From Zetaproteobacteria bacterium (GTDB lineage: Bacteria > Pseudomonadota > Alphaproteobacteria > Micavibrionales > Micavibrionaceae), in contig NVXI01000006.1 in assembly GCA_002747015.1 (NCBI GenBank), forward strand, positions 1-30,006: a stretch of DNA of 30,006 bases, in the 5' to 3' direction. Below are positions 1 to 7,393 of the stretch, in pieces. Below the pieces are notes generated by a model, which saw only the letters and a list, made by a program, of their open reading frames with translations, was not told where the DNA came from and did no database searches. The translations under genes and the position numbers were made by a program. The first letter of the stretch is position 1; every line of letters starts with the position of its first letter.

Positions 1-1
1 T

Positions 2-124
2 ACCAACAACAAAAGGCTGCTTAATATCAACAAAATAAAGGCTAAAAACACACCTTATTTTTTTACCTACGAAGTCCAGAATACTCTGACGACGTACAGC
101 CTAACAGCAATATTGAGGAGTTGA
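2..124 (+). other. Open frame entering from the left edge, unrecognised C-terminal fragment
   Basis: One reading frame is open from the window edge to a TGA at 122-124, giving about 40 residues that end in ILRS. I do not recognise it. It is AT-rich and lysine/asparagine-rich, and could be the true 3' end of an upstream gene or a chance open frame. Its TGA overlaps the possible TTG start of the next ORF (TTGA at 121-124). That fits either translational coupling or one gene split by a frameshift. Confidence 0.2.
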
Positions 125-369
125 CACTCGACGCTCCTGTTACTGAAAAGAACATAGGGTTACTTTTGGATAGGGGCGCTCAAGGTTCTATTGCTTCATA
201 TTTTCCAGTTTCTGATGAGAGTTTAGATAACCCGTTTAATGATAACGATGCCTTTGAAGTCATGAGTTTAAGAGATTTCTGCCAAGAGAATAATCATTTA
301 TTTTCTCCTGACATGCTTTCTGCTTTAAAAGGGGACAATACTCTCTCAAATGAGCATGGACTCAATTAG
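121..369 (+). CDS. Hypothetical protein or gene remnant, unrecognised
   Basis: This 82-residue frame would start at TTG 121 and end at TAG 367-369. The composition is protein-like (acidic, with a phrase SLDNPFNDNDAFEV around the middle) but matches no family I know. A GAGGAG lies directly against the TTG (115-120), too close for a normal ribosome binding site. The frame is open back to position 46, so the real N-terminus may lie in another frame upstream. After the TAG the same frame stays open to a second TAG near 445, encoding a plausible peptide (SERLLITAFLLPEKQGAR). This suggests a decayed longer gene with an in-frame stop. There is no signal peptide, membrane segment or known motif. Confidence 0.3.
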   Translation: MTLDAPVTEKNIGLLLDRGAQGSIASYFPVSDESLDNPFNDNDAFEVMSLRDFCQENNHLFSPDMLSALKGDNTLSNEHGLN

Positions 370-528
370 TTTGATATTAAGTCTGAAAGATTACTCATAA
401 CCGCTTTTCTTCTGCCTGAGAAACAAGGTGCCCGTTGTGTTGTGTAGAACAGAATATGGGGTACGGGGGGAATGCTGATGTTGCACGAGTATCGTATATC
501 CACTTAGATTTTTGTAGTGTTTTAAGTT

Positions 529-786
529 TTAAAAAGAACCCGCAGCATCAGTTAGAATATTGGAATATGTTGTGTTTTTCATTACCCGATCCGTACCAAA
601 GCTAATAACAACTGACTTAGATGAGCTATTCATACCGCCAACGTATTTACCAATTATAGGTGTGAATGACTCTGGTTTTATCGAGTAGAAAGAATGCGTA
701 TAGTGTAGGTGGATGTCCCCTTGAGAATCCACAGTTCTTGCAGATGGTTTCCCTAACTCAGATAAAACCTGATCATAGGTAGTCAC
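529..786 (-). pseudogene. BamE (SmpA/OmlA)-like domain, 5'-truncated
   Basis: The 85-residue product resembles the BamE/SmpA/OmlA lipoprotein fold. Its first residues, read from the codons just before the GTG, give KGVTTYDQVLSELGKPS. This matches the family pattern in which a G-x-T/S-T segment starts a helix that ends in V..xLGxP. It is followed by beta-strand segments such as HLHYTHSFYSI and SVVISFGTDRV. Normal members begin with a lipoprotein signal and a lipobox Cys. Here an in-frame TAA sits two codons upstream of the GTG and no signal sequence is found in any frame nearby. The GTG has a weak AAGG-like site only. I therefore read it as a remnant whose 5' end is lost, although a short cytosolic BamE-like protein is possible. 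Confidence 0.4.
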
Positions 787-826
787 ACCTTTTTAAAAAC
801 TCTTATTCAAATTTTTCTATCTTATT

Positions 827-856
827 TTGAAGATTATTAATCTTTTAGTGTATACT
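827..856 (+). promoter_or_regulatory. Putative sigma70-type promoter for the MHYT kinase gene
   Basis: TTGAAG (827-832) and TATACT (851-856) are separated by 18 bases, a good match to the -35/-10 consensus (4/6 and 5/6). They lie about 100 bases before the ATG at 959. No competing gene lies between. The surrounding DNA is AT-rich, so chance matches are common. Confidence 0.45.
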
Positions 857-958
857 TAACATACATTTTTAGAGGTTAGAATCTTTGTTATTTTGCTTAT
901 ATAGTATGGCAAGTAAGCTCTATTTTCATTGTGCCTAAACTTTTGAGGCCAGTGCTAT

Positions 959-3628
959 ATGATGGAAAATTTTTTTCTTTTTGGTGATGTTCCTTCGAAT
1001 GCTGAAATTGGTATATACGTATATTTTTTGGTAGCGTTATCCTATGTCTTGGCTACTTTTTCTTATTATATTGTCCTTGATCTAGGAATTAATCTTGTGA
1101 GTGTGCAAGATAAGAAATTAAAGAAGTTTATGCACTGTGGTGGCGCCTTCGCAATGGGCTTAGGTATTTGGTCTATGCATTTTATAGGTATGCTATCCTA
1201 CAAAATGGATATGTACGTTGAGTATGACGCTATATTCACTGTGTTATCCATTATACCTGCTATTATAGTGTCTTATTTTATTCTGGATTTCGTTAAAAAT
1301 GATGCTCTGAATTATAAAAATGTTCTTTTATCAGGGGTGCTGCTTGGTGTTGGTGTATCGCTGATGCACTATATTGGGATGTCATCGATGGTAATGGATG
1401 GTGATATTCTCTATATCCCAAACCTATTTTTCCTGTCTTTTTTTATCGCAATTTTGGCTTCTTCTCTTGCCTTATTTATTATTTTCTCAATGGCACATTG
1501 GGGTTATAAAAACCGTTTATTTTACAAGAGTGTAGCAGCCTTAATTCTGGGCGGAGCCATTTGTGGTATGCATTACACTGCTATGTCTTCGACCGTTTTT
1601 ATTCCTTGGGCAGATTACCGTTATAATCCGGATCAAAGTTATGTTGGGTTAGCTTTAATAATATCCGTAATTTCTAGTCTTATTCTGGGATTGACCTCGG
1701 CCTATATGGTTTATCTTCAGATGCAGAAAAAAGGAAGAACAGTTATTGATAGAAATTTTCCAACAAAAATACTTAGTTTAGCTGCTGTATTGTCTTTAGT
1801 TGCTATCATTTGGGGGGTGGGGAGTACTTACCGGTCATATAATTATTTGCTCGAAATTGTTGATGAGCTTGTTGAAACTAAGGCGCACACTGATCAAGTA
1901 ATGGAGCTAGATAGTATTCTTACTTATTCTGCGACAATGGGATCGAAGACTGGAGAGCCAGAGTGGGAGGTAATATATTCTAAAAACGTTATTGCCCTTG
2001 ATAGAACTTTAGCAAGGATTAAAGAGAGGTATCAAAATTTAGATTTACTGCACGTTATTGAAACGGATGATGCCAATAATAAATTGGTTGAAATGGAAGT
2101 TAGAGCTTTTGTACATGTTAGTAAGGGGGAGTTATCTCAGGCGCAAAAAATTATAACTAGTACAGAATATCTAGATAACAAGGAGATATATGCTAAGGGA
2201 ATGCGTGAATTTTTACAGCAGGTTAGTGTAAGTTCTCATGATAAATTCCCTGTATTAGCACGTAATATGCAGCTTATGATTTCCCCAATCATCGTTGTAT
2301 TGGCTTTCTTGGTTTTTATTTGGTTTATTGTTTTACGTAGTATTCGTCATTGGCAAAATGAACTTGAGAAAGAAAAAGAGAGGGCAAATGAAGCTAATAA
2401 ATCTAAAAGTGAATTTTTAGCAAATATGTCACATGAGCTGCGTACCCCTTTAAATAGCATTATGGGTATGAGTGAAATATTATCTGAGGAATTAGAAAAT
2501 GGTAGCGAAGAACAACGTATGGCAGATATACTCATCCAATCTTCAACTTCCTTGCTAAATATAGTAAATGATATTCTTGACCTTGCGAAAATTGAAGCAA
2601 AAGAAATTGCGCTAGATTGTGTAGGCTTTAATTTTAAGAATAATATGTTATCCGTTATTGATATACTTGACCCTATAGCTAAATCTAAGGGGGTTAAACT
2701 TGACTGTATATATATCAATAAAAATATTCCTTACATTTTGGGTGACCCATTACGCATATCTCGTATACTTATTAATTTGATAGGAAATGCTCTTAAATAC
2801 ACTTTAGAGGGTGGCGTTGAAGTTTTTGTTGAATTTCGAAATATTGAGCCTAATAAAGTTGAGATAAAATGCTCGGTTGTAGATTCTGGCATAGGCATTA
2901 GTGAAGATATGTTGATTAACATATTTCATAAGTTTTCTCAGATTGATGAAATATCGCCACAAAAATATGGAGGAACAGGCTTGGGTCTTGCTATCACTAA
3001 GGAACTGGTTGAAATGATGGGCGGAGTAATTGGCGTAAAAAGTGAAGAGGGTAAAGGCTCTACATTTTGGTTCGCTATTCCATTCTATACAACTGAGGAC
3101 CTTTATGCAGAGTCTAATGGTAATAAAATTATGTCACCCCAAAAAGATACGAATCCGGATAGGATAAAAGCCGAAGATGCAAGGGTTTTAATAGTAGAGG
3201 ATCATGAATTAAATCAAGTTGTTATTAAGACACTACTGAAGCGTATGGGGTTTAGTAAATATGATCTAGTAGACAATGGTGTTCTAGCAATGGAAGCTTA
3301 TAACAAAGATCATTATGATATTATTCTTATGGATTGCTATATGCCTGAAATGGATGGATTTCAAGTAACGGATAAAATTAGATTGATAGAGAGTGATGGA
3401 AATTGGCATGTACCTATTGTAGCAATAACAGCGGATGCAATGGTTGGAATACGAAAAAAATGTCTTGATGCTGGTATGGATGATTATGTTAGCAAGCCCA
3501 TAGCTGCAGGAGAATTTAAAGAGTTATTGCGTCGTTGGTTTATTATTACCGATAACAAGCGTCAAATACATAAAGCCCTTGATAGTTCAATTTCTGATGT
3601 AGGAATAGGCTTCGTTAAAAGCCCTTGA
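959..3628 (+). CDS. MHYT-domain hybrid histidine kinase (MHYT-HisKA-HATPase-REC)
   Basis: This 889-residue inner-membrane sensor kinase starts with a seven-helix MHYT sensor. Three copies of the signature are visible: MHFIGM (73-78), MHYIGM (136-141) and MHYTAM (204-209). Their His and Met residues are proposed in this family to bind copper and sense a diatomic gas. One more helix (about 270-290), an extracytoplasmic stretch (about 295-437) and a helix (about 440-462) follow. The cytoplasmic part has HisKA with phospho-acceptor His492 in SHELRTP, then an ATPase domain with N box [16 protein letters not shown] and GGTGLGL. A C-terminal receiver carries Asp792 ([10 protein letters not shown]) and Lys846 (VSKPI). 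There is no Hpt domain; the next gene encodes one. A GAGG at 944-947 supports the ATG at 959, with 962 as alternative. MHYT is better known fused to GGDEF/EAL, so a kinase output is less usual. Confidence 0.93.
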   Translation: MMENFFLFGDVPSNAEIGIYVYFLVALSYVLATFSYYIVLDLGINLVSVQDKKLKKFMHCGGAFAMGLGIWSMHFIGMLSYKMDMYVEYDAIFTVLSIIPAIIVSYFILDFVKNDALNYKNVLLSGVLLGVGVSLMHYIGMSSMVMDGDILYIPNLFFLSFFIAILASSLALFIIFSMAHWGYKNRLFYKSVAALILGGAICGMHYTAMSSTVFIPWADYRYNPDQSYVGLALIISVISSLILGLTSAYMVYLQMQKKGRTVIDRNFPTKILSLAAVLSLVAIIWGVGSTYRSYNYLLEIVDELVETKAHTDQVMELDSILTYSATMGSKTGEPEWEVIYSKNVIALDRTLARIKERYQNLDLLHVIETDDANNKLVEMEVRAFVHVSKGELSQAQKIITSTEYLDNKEIYAKGMREFLQQVSVSSHDKFPVLARNMQLMISPIIVVLAFLVFIWFIVLRSIRHWQNELEKEKERANEANKSKSEFLANMSHELRTPLNSIMGMSEILSEELENGSEEQRMADILIQSSTSLLNIVNDILDLAKIEAKEIALDCVGFNFKNNMLSVIDILDPIAKSKGVKLDCIYINKNIPYILGDPLRISRILINLIGNALKYTLEGGVEVFVEFRNIEPNKVEIKCSVVDSGIGISEDMLINIFHKFSQIDEISPQKYGGTGLGLAITKELVEMMGGVIGVKSEEGKGSTFWFAIPFYTTEDLYAESNGNKIMSPQKDTNPDRIKAEDARVLIVEDHELNQVVIKTLLKRMGFSKYDLVDNGVLAMEAYNKDHYDIILMDCYMPEMDGFQVTDKIRLIESDGNWHVPIVAITADAMVGIRKKCLDAGMDDYVSKPIAAGEFKELLRRWFIITDNKRQIHKALDSSISDVGIGFVKSP

Positions 3629-3708
3629 AAAGTGGTACACAAATGTGCTACACATGAAGGCAATGTTAATCACATAAGTGATTGTTATTAAAGGTTATTA
3701 GTGGTCTA

Positions 3709-3736
3709 AGGTGAAAATCCCATCCTCTCCTCCATA
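3709..3736 (+). repeat. Imperfect direct repeat copy 1, resembling a tRNA-Ser 3' end
   Basis: The core AATCCCATCCTCTCCTCCA resembles the T-arm/acceptor end of bacterial tRNA-Ser genes, which typically end in a TCTCCGCCA-like sequence. About 21 of 28 positions match the copy at 4803-4830. No tRNA body is present upstream. It may be a decayed attachment site; this is inference. Confidence 0.35.
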
Positions 3737-3799
3737 CCCTCTTTTATTGTGCGATTTATGATCGTTATAATATCCTTCAGAGTGTTCGGTTTTTTCATT

Positions 3800-3832
3800 A
3801 ATTACAATTAAGCTCAGGTTACAATTGTAATT
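3800..3832. repeat. Inverted repeat with embedded palindrome, possible operator
   Basis: AATTACAATT (3800-3809) is perfectly complementary to AATTGTAATT (3823-3832) across a 13-base loop. The right arm lies in a perfect 12-base palindrome TTACAATTGTAA (3819-3830). The segment AGGTTACAATT followed by ACTCTC recurs at 5209-5230 upstream of the first TonB receptor gene. A protein-binding site is plausible; a terminator is unlikely because no T run follows. Confidence 0.35.
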
Positions 3833-3997
3833 ACTCTCACAGTTCCTTATTTTTTCCTTTGCAGAGTTATGCTACTTTAATTTTATAGGTGTTATGATTC
3901 TAAATTAGTTAATAAATTTACGTTAGAATAAGATCTAACAATTTAGCTTTACTAATTTACAGGAATGCTCTGGTGGTATTTCGTTGAGGAGGGGACT

Positions 3998-4762
3998 TTG
4001 GACGAGAATATACATTTAGAAAATTTACGTAATGAATTTCTGGATGAATGTAATGATCGCATAGAAAATATTTCTAAAAAATTGGAAAATATTGCAGAAA
4101 ATAGCGGTAAATTTACTAACCAGATTATTACAATTCGTAGAGATGTTCATTCTATTAAAGGGATGGGAGGCTCTTTCGGTTATCCAGTAATTACTGCCAT
4201 TGCTCATAGACTAGAGGATTTTTTAATAGATCGAGATGCAATGGATACTCATGATGTAAAGAACTCATATATATTCTTAGATTGCATAAAATTACAACTT
4301 AAGAGAGATACTCAGGCTAGCCTAGGTGAGTCTGCTGATATTGTACGAAGTCTTCCTTCTAAATTTATCCTTGATGATATAGTGAAAAGTAAAAGGATTG
4401 TTGAGGCTTTATCAATAATGCCTAAAAGCCTTCAGCAACGTTTAATTAATCAAGAAATAAGAGAATGTGGCTTTAGAATTTCTAATATTAGCTCCAGTAT
4501 AATGGCTATTGATATGGCAGTACATACACGGCCAGATTTAATTGTTATTAGCGCACTAATCGATGAAATAGATGGAACTGAGCTCGCCCATATTTTTCGT
4601 TCAATCAGTCATACTAAAATTTTACCCATAATATTGGTAACCAGTTTTGAAGATATAAAATTATCTGATAAGGCTTTGCCTAGCGGCGTTAGTATCGCCC
4701 GTAAAGGTAAGGATTTTCCTGATGATTTAGCGAAATGTTTAATTGAGCTAGATGTTTTGTGA
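3998..4762 (+). CDS. Hpt phosphotransfer protein with degenerate C-terminal receiver
   Basis: The N-terminal part is a histidine phosphotransfer domain. Helical segments surround His51 in VHSIKGMGGSFG, the typical Hpt H-x-x-K-G motif. Residues from about 120 to the end look like a CheY-type receiver fold. However, the phospho-acceptor position in DLIVISALIDEIDG is Ser185 rather than Asp, and the usual acidic pair after strand 1 is missing, while a Lys survives near the end (SIARKGKD). It probably accepts or relays phosphate through the Hpt and uses the receiver as a binding surface. The likely partner is the hybrid kinase upstream, which lacks Hpt. An ATG at 3965 is possible, but a strong GAGGAGGGG (3986-3994) sits four bases before TTG 3998, so I choose the TTG start (254 residues). 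Confidence 0.78.
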   Translation: MDENIHLENLRNEFLDECNDRIENISKKLENIAENSGKFTNQIITIRRDVHSIKGMGGSFGYPVITAIAHRLEDFLIDRDAMDTHDVKNSYIFLDCIKLQLKRDTQASLGESADIVRSLPSKFILDDIVKSKRIVEALSIMPKSLQQRLINQEIRECGFRISNISSSIMAIDMAVHTRPDLIVISALIDEIDGTELAHIFRSISHTKILPIILVTSFEDIKLSDKALPSGVSIARKGKDFPDDLAKCLIELDVL

Positions 4763-4802
4763 CGAAGGGCTAGACGCTTTCAAAGAACGTTTTAGTGATC
4801 AA

Positions 4803-4830
4803 AAATGAAAAGCCAACCCTCTCCTTCATT
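4803..4830 (+). repeat. Imperfect direct repeat copy 2, resembling a tRNA-Ser 3' end
   Basis: AAATGAAAAGCCAACCCTCTCCTTCATT aligns without gaps to 3709-3736 with about 21 of 28 identities, including CCTCTCCT. The two copies bracket the Hpt gene. It is more decayed than copy 1. Confidence 0.3.
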
Positions 4831-4855
4831 TGTCTTGAAGCCCTAGTGAGTCCAA

Positions 4856-4942
4856 TATTTTCAGTTGTAGCAATACCTTATATTTTCGAGTGAGCCACAG
4901 AAGTGTAGCGCGTCACATGGTAATTTTCATATACTGAAAATA
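4856..4942. repeat. 10-bp perfect inverted repeat with 67-base interior
   Basis: TATTTTCAGT (4856-4865) is the exact reverse complement of ACTGAAAATA (4933-4942). The interior shows no long secondary stem. It could be the base of a transcribed structure or the ends of a very small decayed element. No target-site duplication is evident. Confidence 0.25.
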
Positions 4943-5282
4943 GCTCGCGTTATTTATAGTGCAGGCTATTTAATATTATGTCACAACGCACGATTCGAAA
5001 TGATAACTTCACCGATCTTATCACCACTGGATTTCACCGATATAGAGTAAGTGGTTTCAACCCCCATTATATAGCCTGTTCTATTTTAGGCGCTGCCAGA
5101 TATAAAATGCACCCGTATGACCCAAGTGCCAATAATATACGATGATCCAATATACCCTTGTATGTATAAACTGATTTTTTGCCTCAAAAAGTGACTTTAC
5201 GGAGGATAAGGTTACAATTTGTACTCTCGCTTTGGTTATACATTTAAACGACTATTTTTCTCAATTCCAAGGAATAAATATT

Positions 5283-7241
5283 ATGAACAGTTTTAAACTG
5301 CCACTATATTTAACCGCACTATTTTTCTTGATCAGTCCGGTAGCCGTCGCCTCCGAACTGATTAAGGACACAGACAGTCTTGAGAAACTATTAAATCTAG
5401 ACATTGAAGAGTTAATGATGGTTACCGTTGCCTCTAAGAAGGAGGAGGCCATTAAAGAGGCTCCCTCTGTCATTACGGTCATTACCAAAGAAGACATTCA
5501 TCGCTATGGTGCACTAAATTTAACTGATATTATGACGCGAATTCCGTCCATGCAGACGTATTTAAATTTGCTTCCTGATACATCCTTTTCATTTCGTGGA
5601 CAAAGCAGTCAGCTGTGGGTAGCACGTGTTCTTTTTCTAATAAACGGTCGGCCGTTTCGTGATAGTTGGTCAGGTGGTGTAGTAACGCCTTTGATACAGA
5701 ATTTCCCATTGAGCGCAATTGAAAAAATTGAGGTGATCCGCGGACCGGGCTCGGTTCTTTATGGCACAAATGCATTTTCTGGCGTGATCAATATCGTTAC
5801 CAAGAAGACCGTTGATAATGGTGTAGCAGAGCTTTCGGGAACGTATGGGTCTTTTTCTCGTCATGATTTTGAGGGCAGTGCGAGCTATGAAGGCGATGAT
5901 TGGAATGTTTTAATAGCGGCAAAAGATTCTCACACAGATGGTTGGCGATCTACCTTGACGGATGAGTTAGGTGTAACGGATAGTTTTGAATCTAAAGAGG
6001 GCGGTAATGGGGTTCTGCTGAGTGCCAATTATAAGAACTTTGATGCTAATTTCTTTTATGGACGGAGTAAATCTGGCACCATCGGAACGGCTCCAATCTT
6101 CCCATCTGGTACGGTGGAACCAAAACGTATATTTGTTGATCTTGGATATAAATTTGATATCACTGACAATTGGAATGTGAATATGAATATTACGTCTAAT
6201 AATTTTGAATTTGGCCGTTCTAGTGCCGGACTGAATAATGCAAAAGCGCAAGCCCATGATATTTTGGGGGAGGTATCAACACGGCTACGTTTAATGGATA
6301 ATTTGGATGTTTTATTAGGAGCTGTTGGAGAGAATCACGATGGGCATATGCTTCCGGATGTAGAATATCAAAGACATTCTTACAGTGCATACGCACAGGC
6401 AGATTATAAACCATTTGACTGGTTGAAATTGGTTGGTGGTATACAAATGAACCATCCAACTGGGATTAAGCGGGATTATTCCCCCCGTGCAGCGGCTATT
6501 ATATCATTGGATAATCATGTGACAATAAAGGCAATGTATGGACAAGCATTCAGATCTGCGTATGCGATAGAAGCAGATATAAATTTTGCACCAATCCTTA
6601 TAGGGAACAATAATATTAAACCAGAGAAAATTGAAACAGGGGAGCTGCAGTTTTTTTACCAAAACCGTGGGATAGAAGCGTCTCTTAACCTATATCGTAG
6701 TCGTATTACCGATATCATCAGCCGTGTTTCAATTCCCGGAAGTCTGCAATTTCAAAATACAGGTGAGGAAGTATATGAAGGTATTGAGCTAGAAGGAAAG
6801 AAACGTTTTGATAATGGTTGGACTGTGGAGGGCTCTGTCCTTATGCAGCAATCAGAGAATAGTGATGATCTTGAAAACCCCAATTTTACAACAAATATAA
6901 TGGCCAAAGGTGGTGTGACATATGAATCAGATAATGGTTGGACAATTGGCATATTTGATTCATATTTTGGAGATCCAGAAGATGTGCGTGGTGCCAATGC
7001 CTCTGTTTTGGAAGTAAACCCCCAACCTAAATCCTATCATATGGTCACAGGTAATCTGAATCTAAATATTCCTAAATTGTTGGGAAAAGAAGGTCTTATG
7101 CCTGACGCAACCTTTACTATTTTTGGAGAAAATTTATTGAATGAGGATATTCATTATCCAGAATTTAATCGGAAGAATATCAACTCCCTTCCGATTGAAG
7201 GCGGCCGTGCTATATATGGTAAATTAAGCATAAAATTCTAA
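5283..7241 (+). CDS. TonB-dependent outer-membrane receptor (copy 1)
   Basis: This 652-residue gated beta-barrel receptor has a signal peptide (MNSFKLPLYLTALFFLISP... to AVAS). Then come a segment LLNLDIEELMMVTVASKKEE that includes a likely TonB box, a plug domain (APSVITVITKEDI; RGPGSVLYGTNAFSGVINIV), and a long barrel ending in GRAIYGKLSIKF with a C-terminal Phe. The ligand cannot be read from sequence; the family imports iron complexes, cobalamin, sugars and other substrates. I chose ATG 5283 rather than an upstream GTG because AAGGA at 5269-5273 is nine bases away and the signal peptide starts there. It converges with the hybrid kinase gene. It is a clear paralogue of the receptor at 10612-12549, sharing the N-terminal, plug and C-terminal phrases. 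Confidence 0.95.
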   Translation: MNSFKLPLYLTALFFLISPVAVASELIKDTDSLEKLLNLDIEELMMVTVASKKEEAIKEAPSVITVITKEDIHRYGALNLTDIMTRIPSMQTYLNLLPDTSFSFRGQSSQLWVARVLFLINGRPFRDSWSGGVVTPLIQNFPLSAIEKIEVIRGPGSVLYGTNAFSGVINIVTKKTVDNGVAELSGTYGSFSRHDFEGSASYEGDDWNVLIAAKDSHTDGWRSTLTDELGVTDSFESKEGGNGVLLSANYKNFDANFFYGRSKSGTIGTAPIFPSGTVEPKRIFVDLGYKFDITDNWNVNMNITSNNFEFGRSSAGLNNAKAQAHDILGEVSTRLRLMDNLDVLLGAVGENHDGHMLPDVEYQRHSYSAYAQADYKPFDWLKLVGGIQMNHPTGIKRDYSPRAAAIISLDNHVTIKAMYGQAFRSAYAIEADINFAPILIGNNNIKPEKIETGELQFFYQNRGIEASLNLYRSRITDIISRVSIPGSLQFQNTGEEVYEGIELEGKKRFDNGWTVEGSVLMQQSENSDDLENPNFTTNIMAKGGVTYESDNGWTIGIFDSYFGDPEDVRGANASVLEVNPQPKSYHMVTGNLNLNIPKLLGKEGLMPDATFTIFGENLLNEDIHYPEFNRKNINSLPIEGGRAIYGKLSIKF

Positions 7242-7243
7242 AT

Positions 7244-7260
7244 ATGGTTATTATAACCAT
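7244..7260. terminator. Perfect palindrome between convergent genes, possible weak bidirectional terminator
   Basis: ATGGTTATTATAACCAT is a perfect dyad placed three bases after the receptor stop codon, between two convergent genes. The stem is AU-rich and no strong T run follows on either strand, so terminator function is uncertain. Confidence 0.3.
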
Positions 7261-7393
7261 TGAAAATAGTCTTTTCTAGCATTTTGGATAGAACGTCCTC
7301 AATCACACAACCGATGTGCGGTGATACCCAAATAGAAATTGGAACAGGGTCGCTTCCAGCCCCCACATCATAGCCATAATTGTGTCACTATTT

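Larger units (their letters stand above)
3629..3997. other. Gene-free AT-rich spacer with several dyads and a tRNA-3'-like sequence
   Basis: No convincing gene is seen here. The spacer holds a 6-bp hairpin (3668-3683, AATCAC/GTGATT) without a T run, and a tRNA-Ser-3'-end-like stretch (3709-3736). It also has a long dyad containing a 12-base palindrome (3800-3832) and a short dyad GTTAGA-N6-TCTAAC (3922-3939). Such density of symmetric sites suggests regulatory sequence for the downstream Hpt gene, or scars of past rearrangement. Confidence 0.4.
4763..5282. other. 520-base spacer without a recognisable gene
   Basis: No gene of convincing length is present on either strand. The spacer contains the second tRNA-3'-like repeat (4803-4830), a 10-bp inverted repeat (4856-4942) and a 22-base motif at 5209-5230 shared with the spacer before the Hpt gene. 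On the minus strand, about 5100 to 4982, a short frame reads like protein (MGVETTYSISVKSSGDKIGEVI) but is only 28 residues long and is preceded by a stop. It may be a gene remnant. Confidence 0.4.

Noticed and set aside
2347..2922. Minus-strand open frames inside the MHYT kinase gene
   Set aside because: They are antisense to conserved HisKA/HATPase coding sequence, have serine/isoleucine-rich composition typical of reverse frames, and lack ribosome binding sites.
3709..3736. Possible intact tRNA-Ser gene
   Set aside because: Only the 3' end is tRNA-like; no acceptor 5' strand, anticodon arm or variable arm is present upstream.
3629..4830. Integron-type cassette array suggested by imperfect repeats after genes
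   Set aside because: Genes are large and in mixed orientation, and the repeats lack recognisable attC core sites or an integrase.
5232..5282. Upstream GTG start for the first TonB receptor
   Set aside because: ATG 5283 has a good ribosome binding site and begins the signal peptide; the upstream residues would block export.
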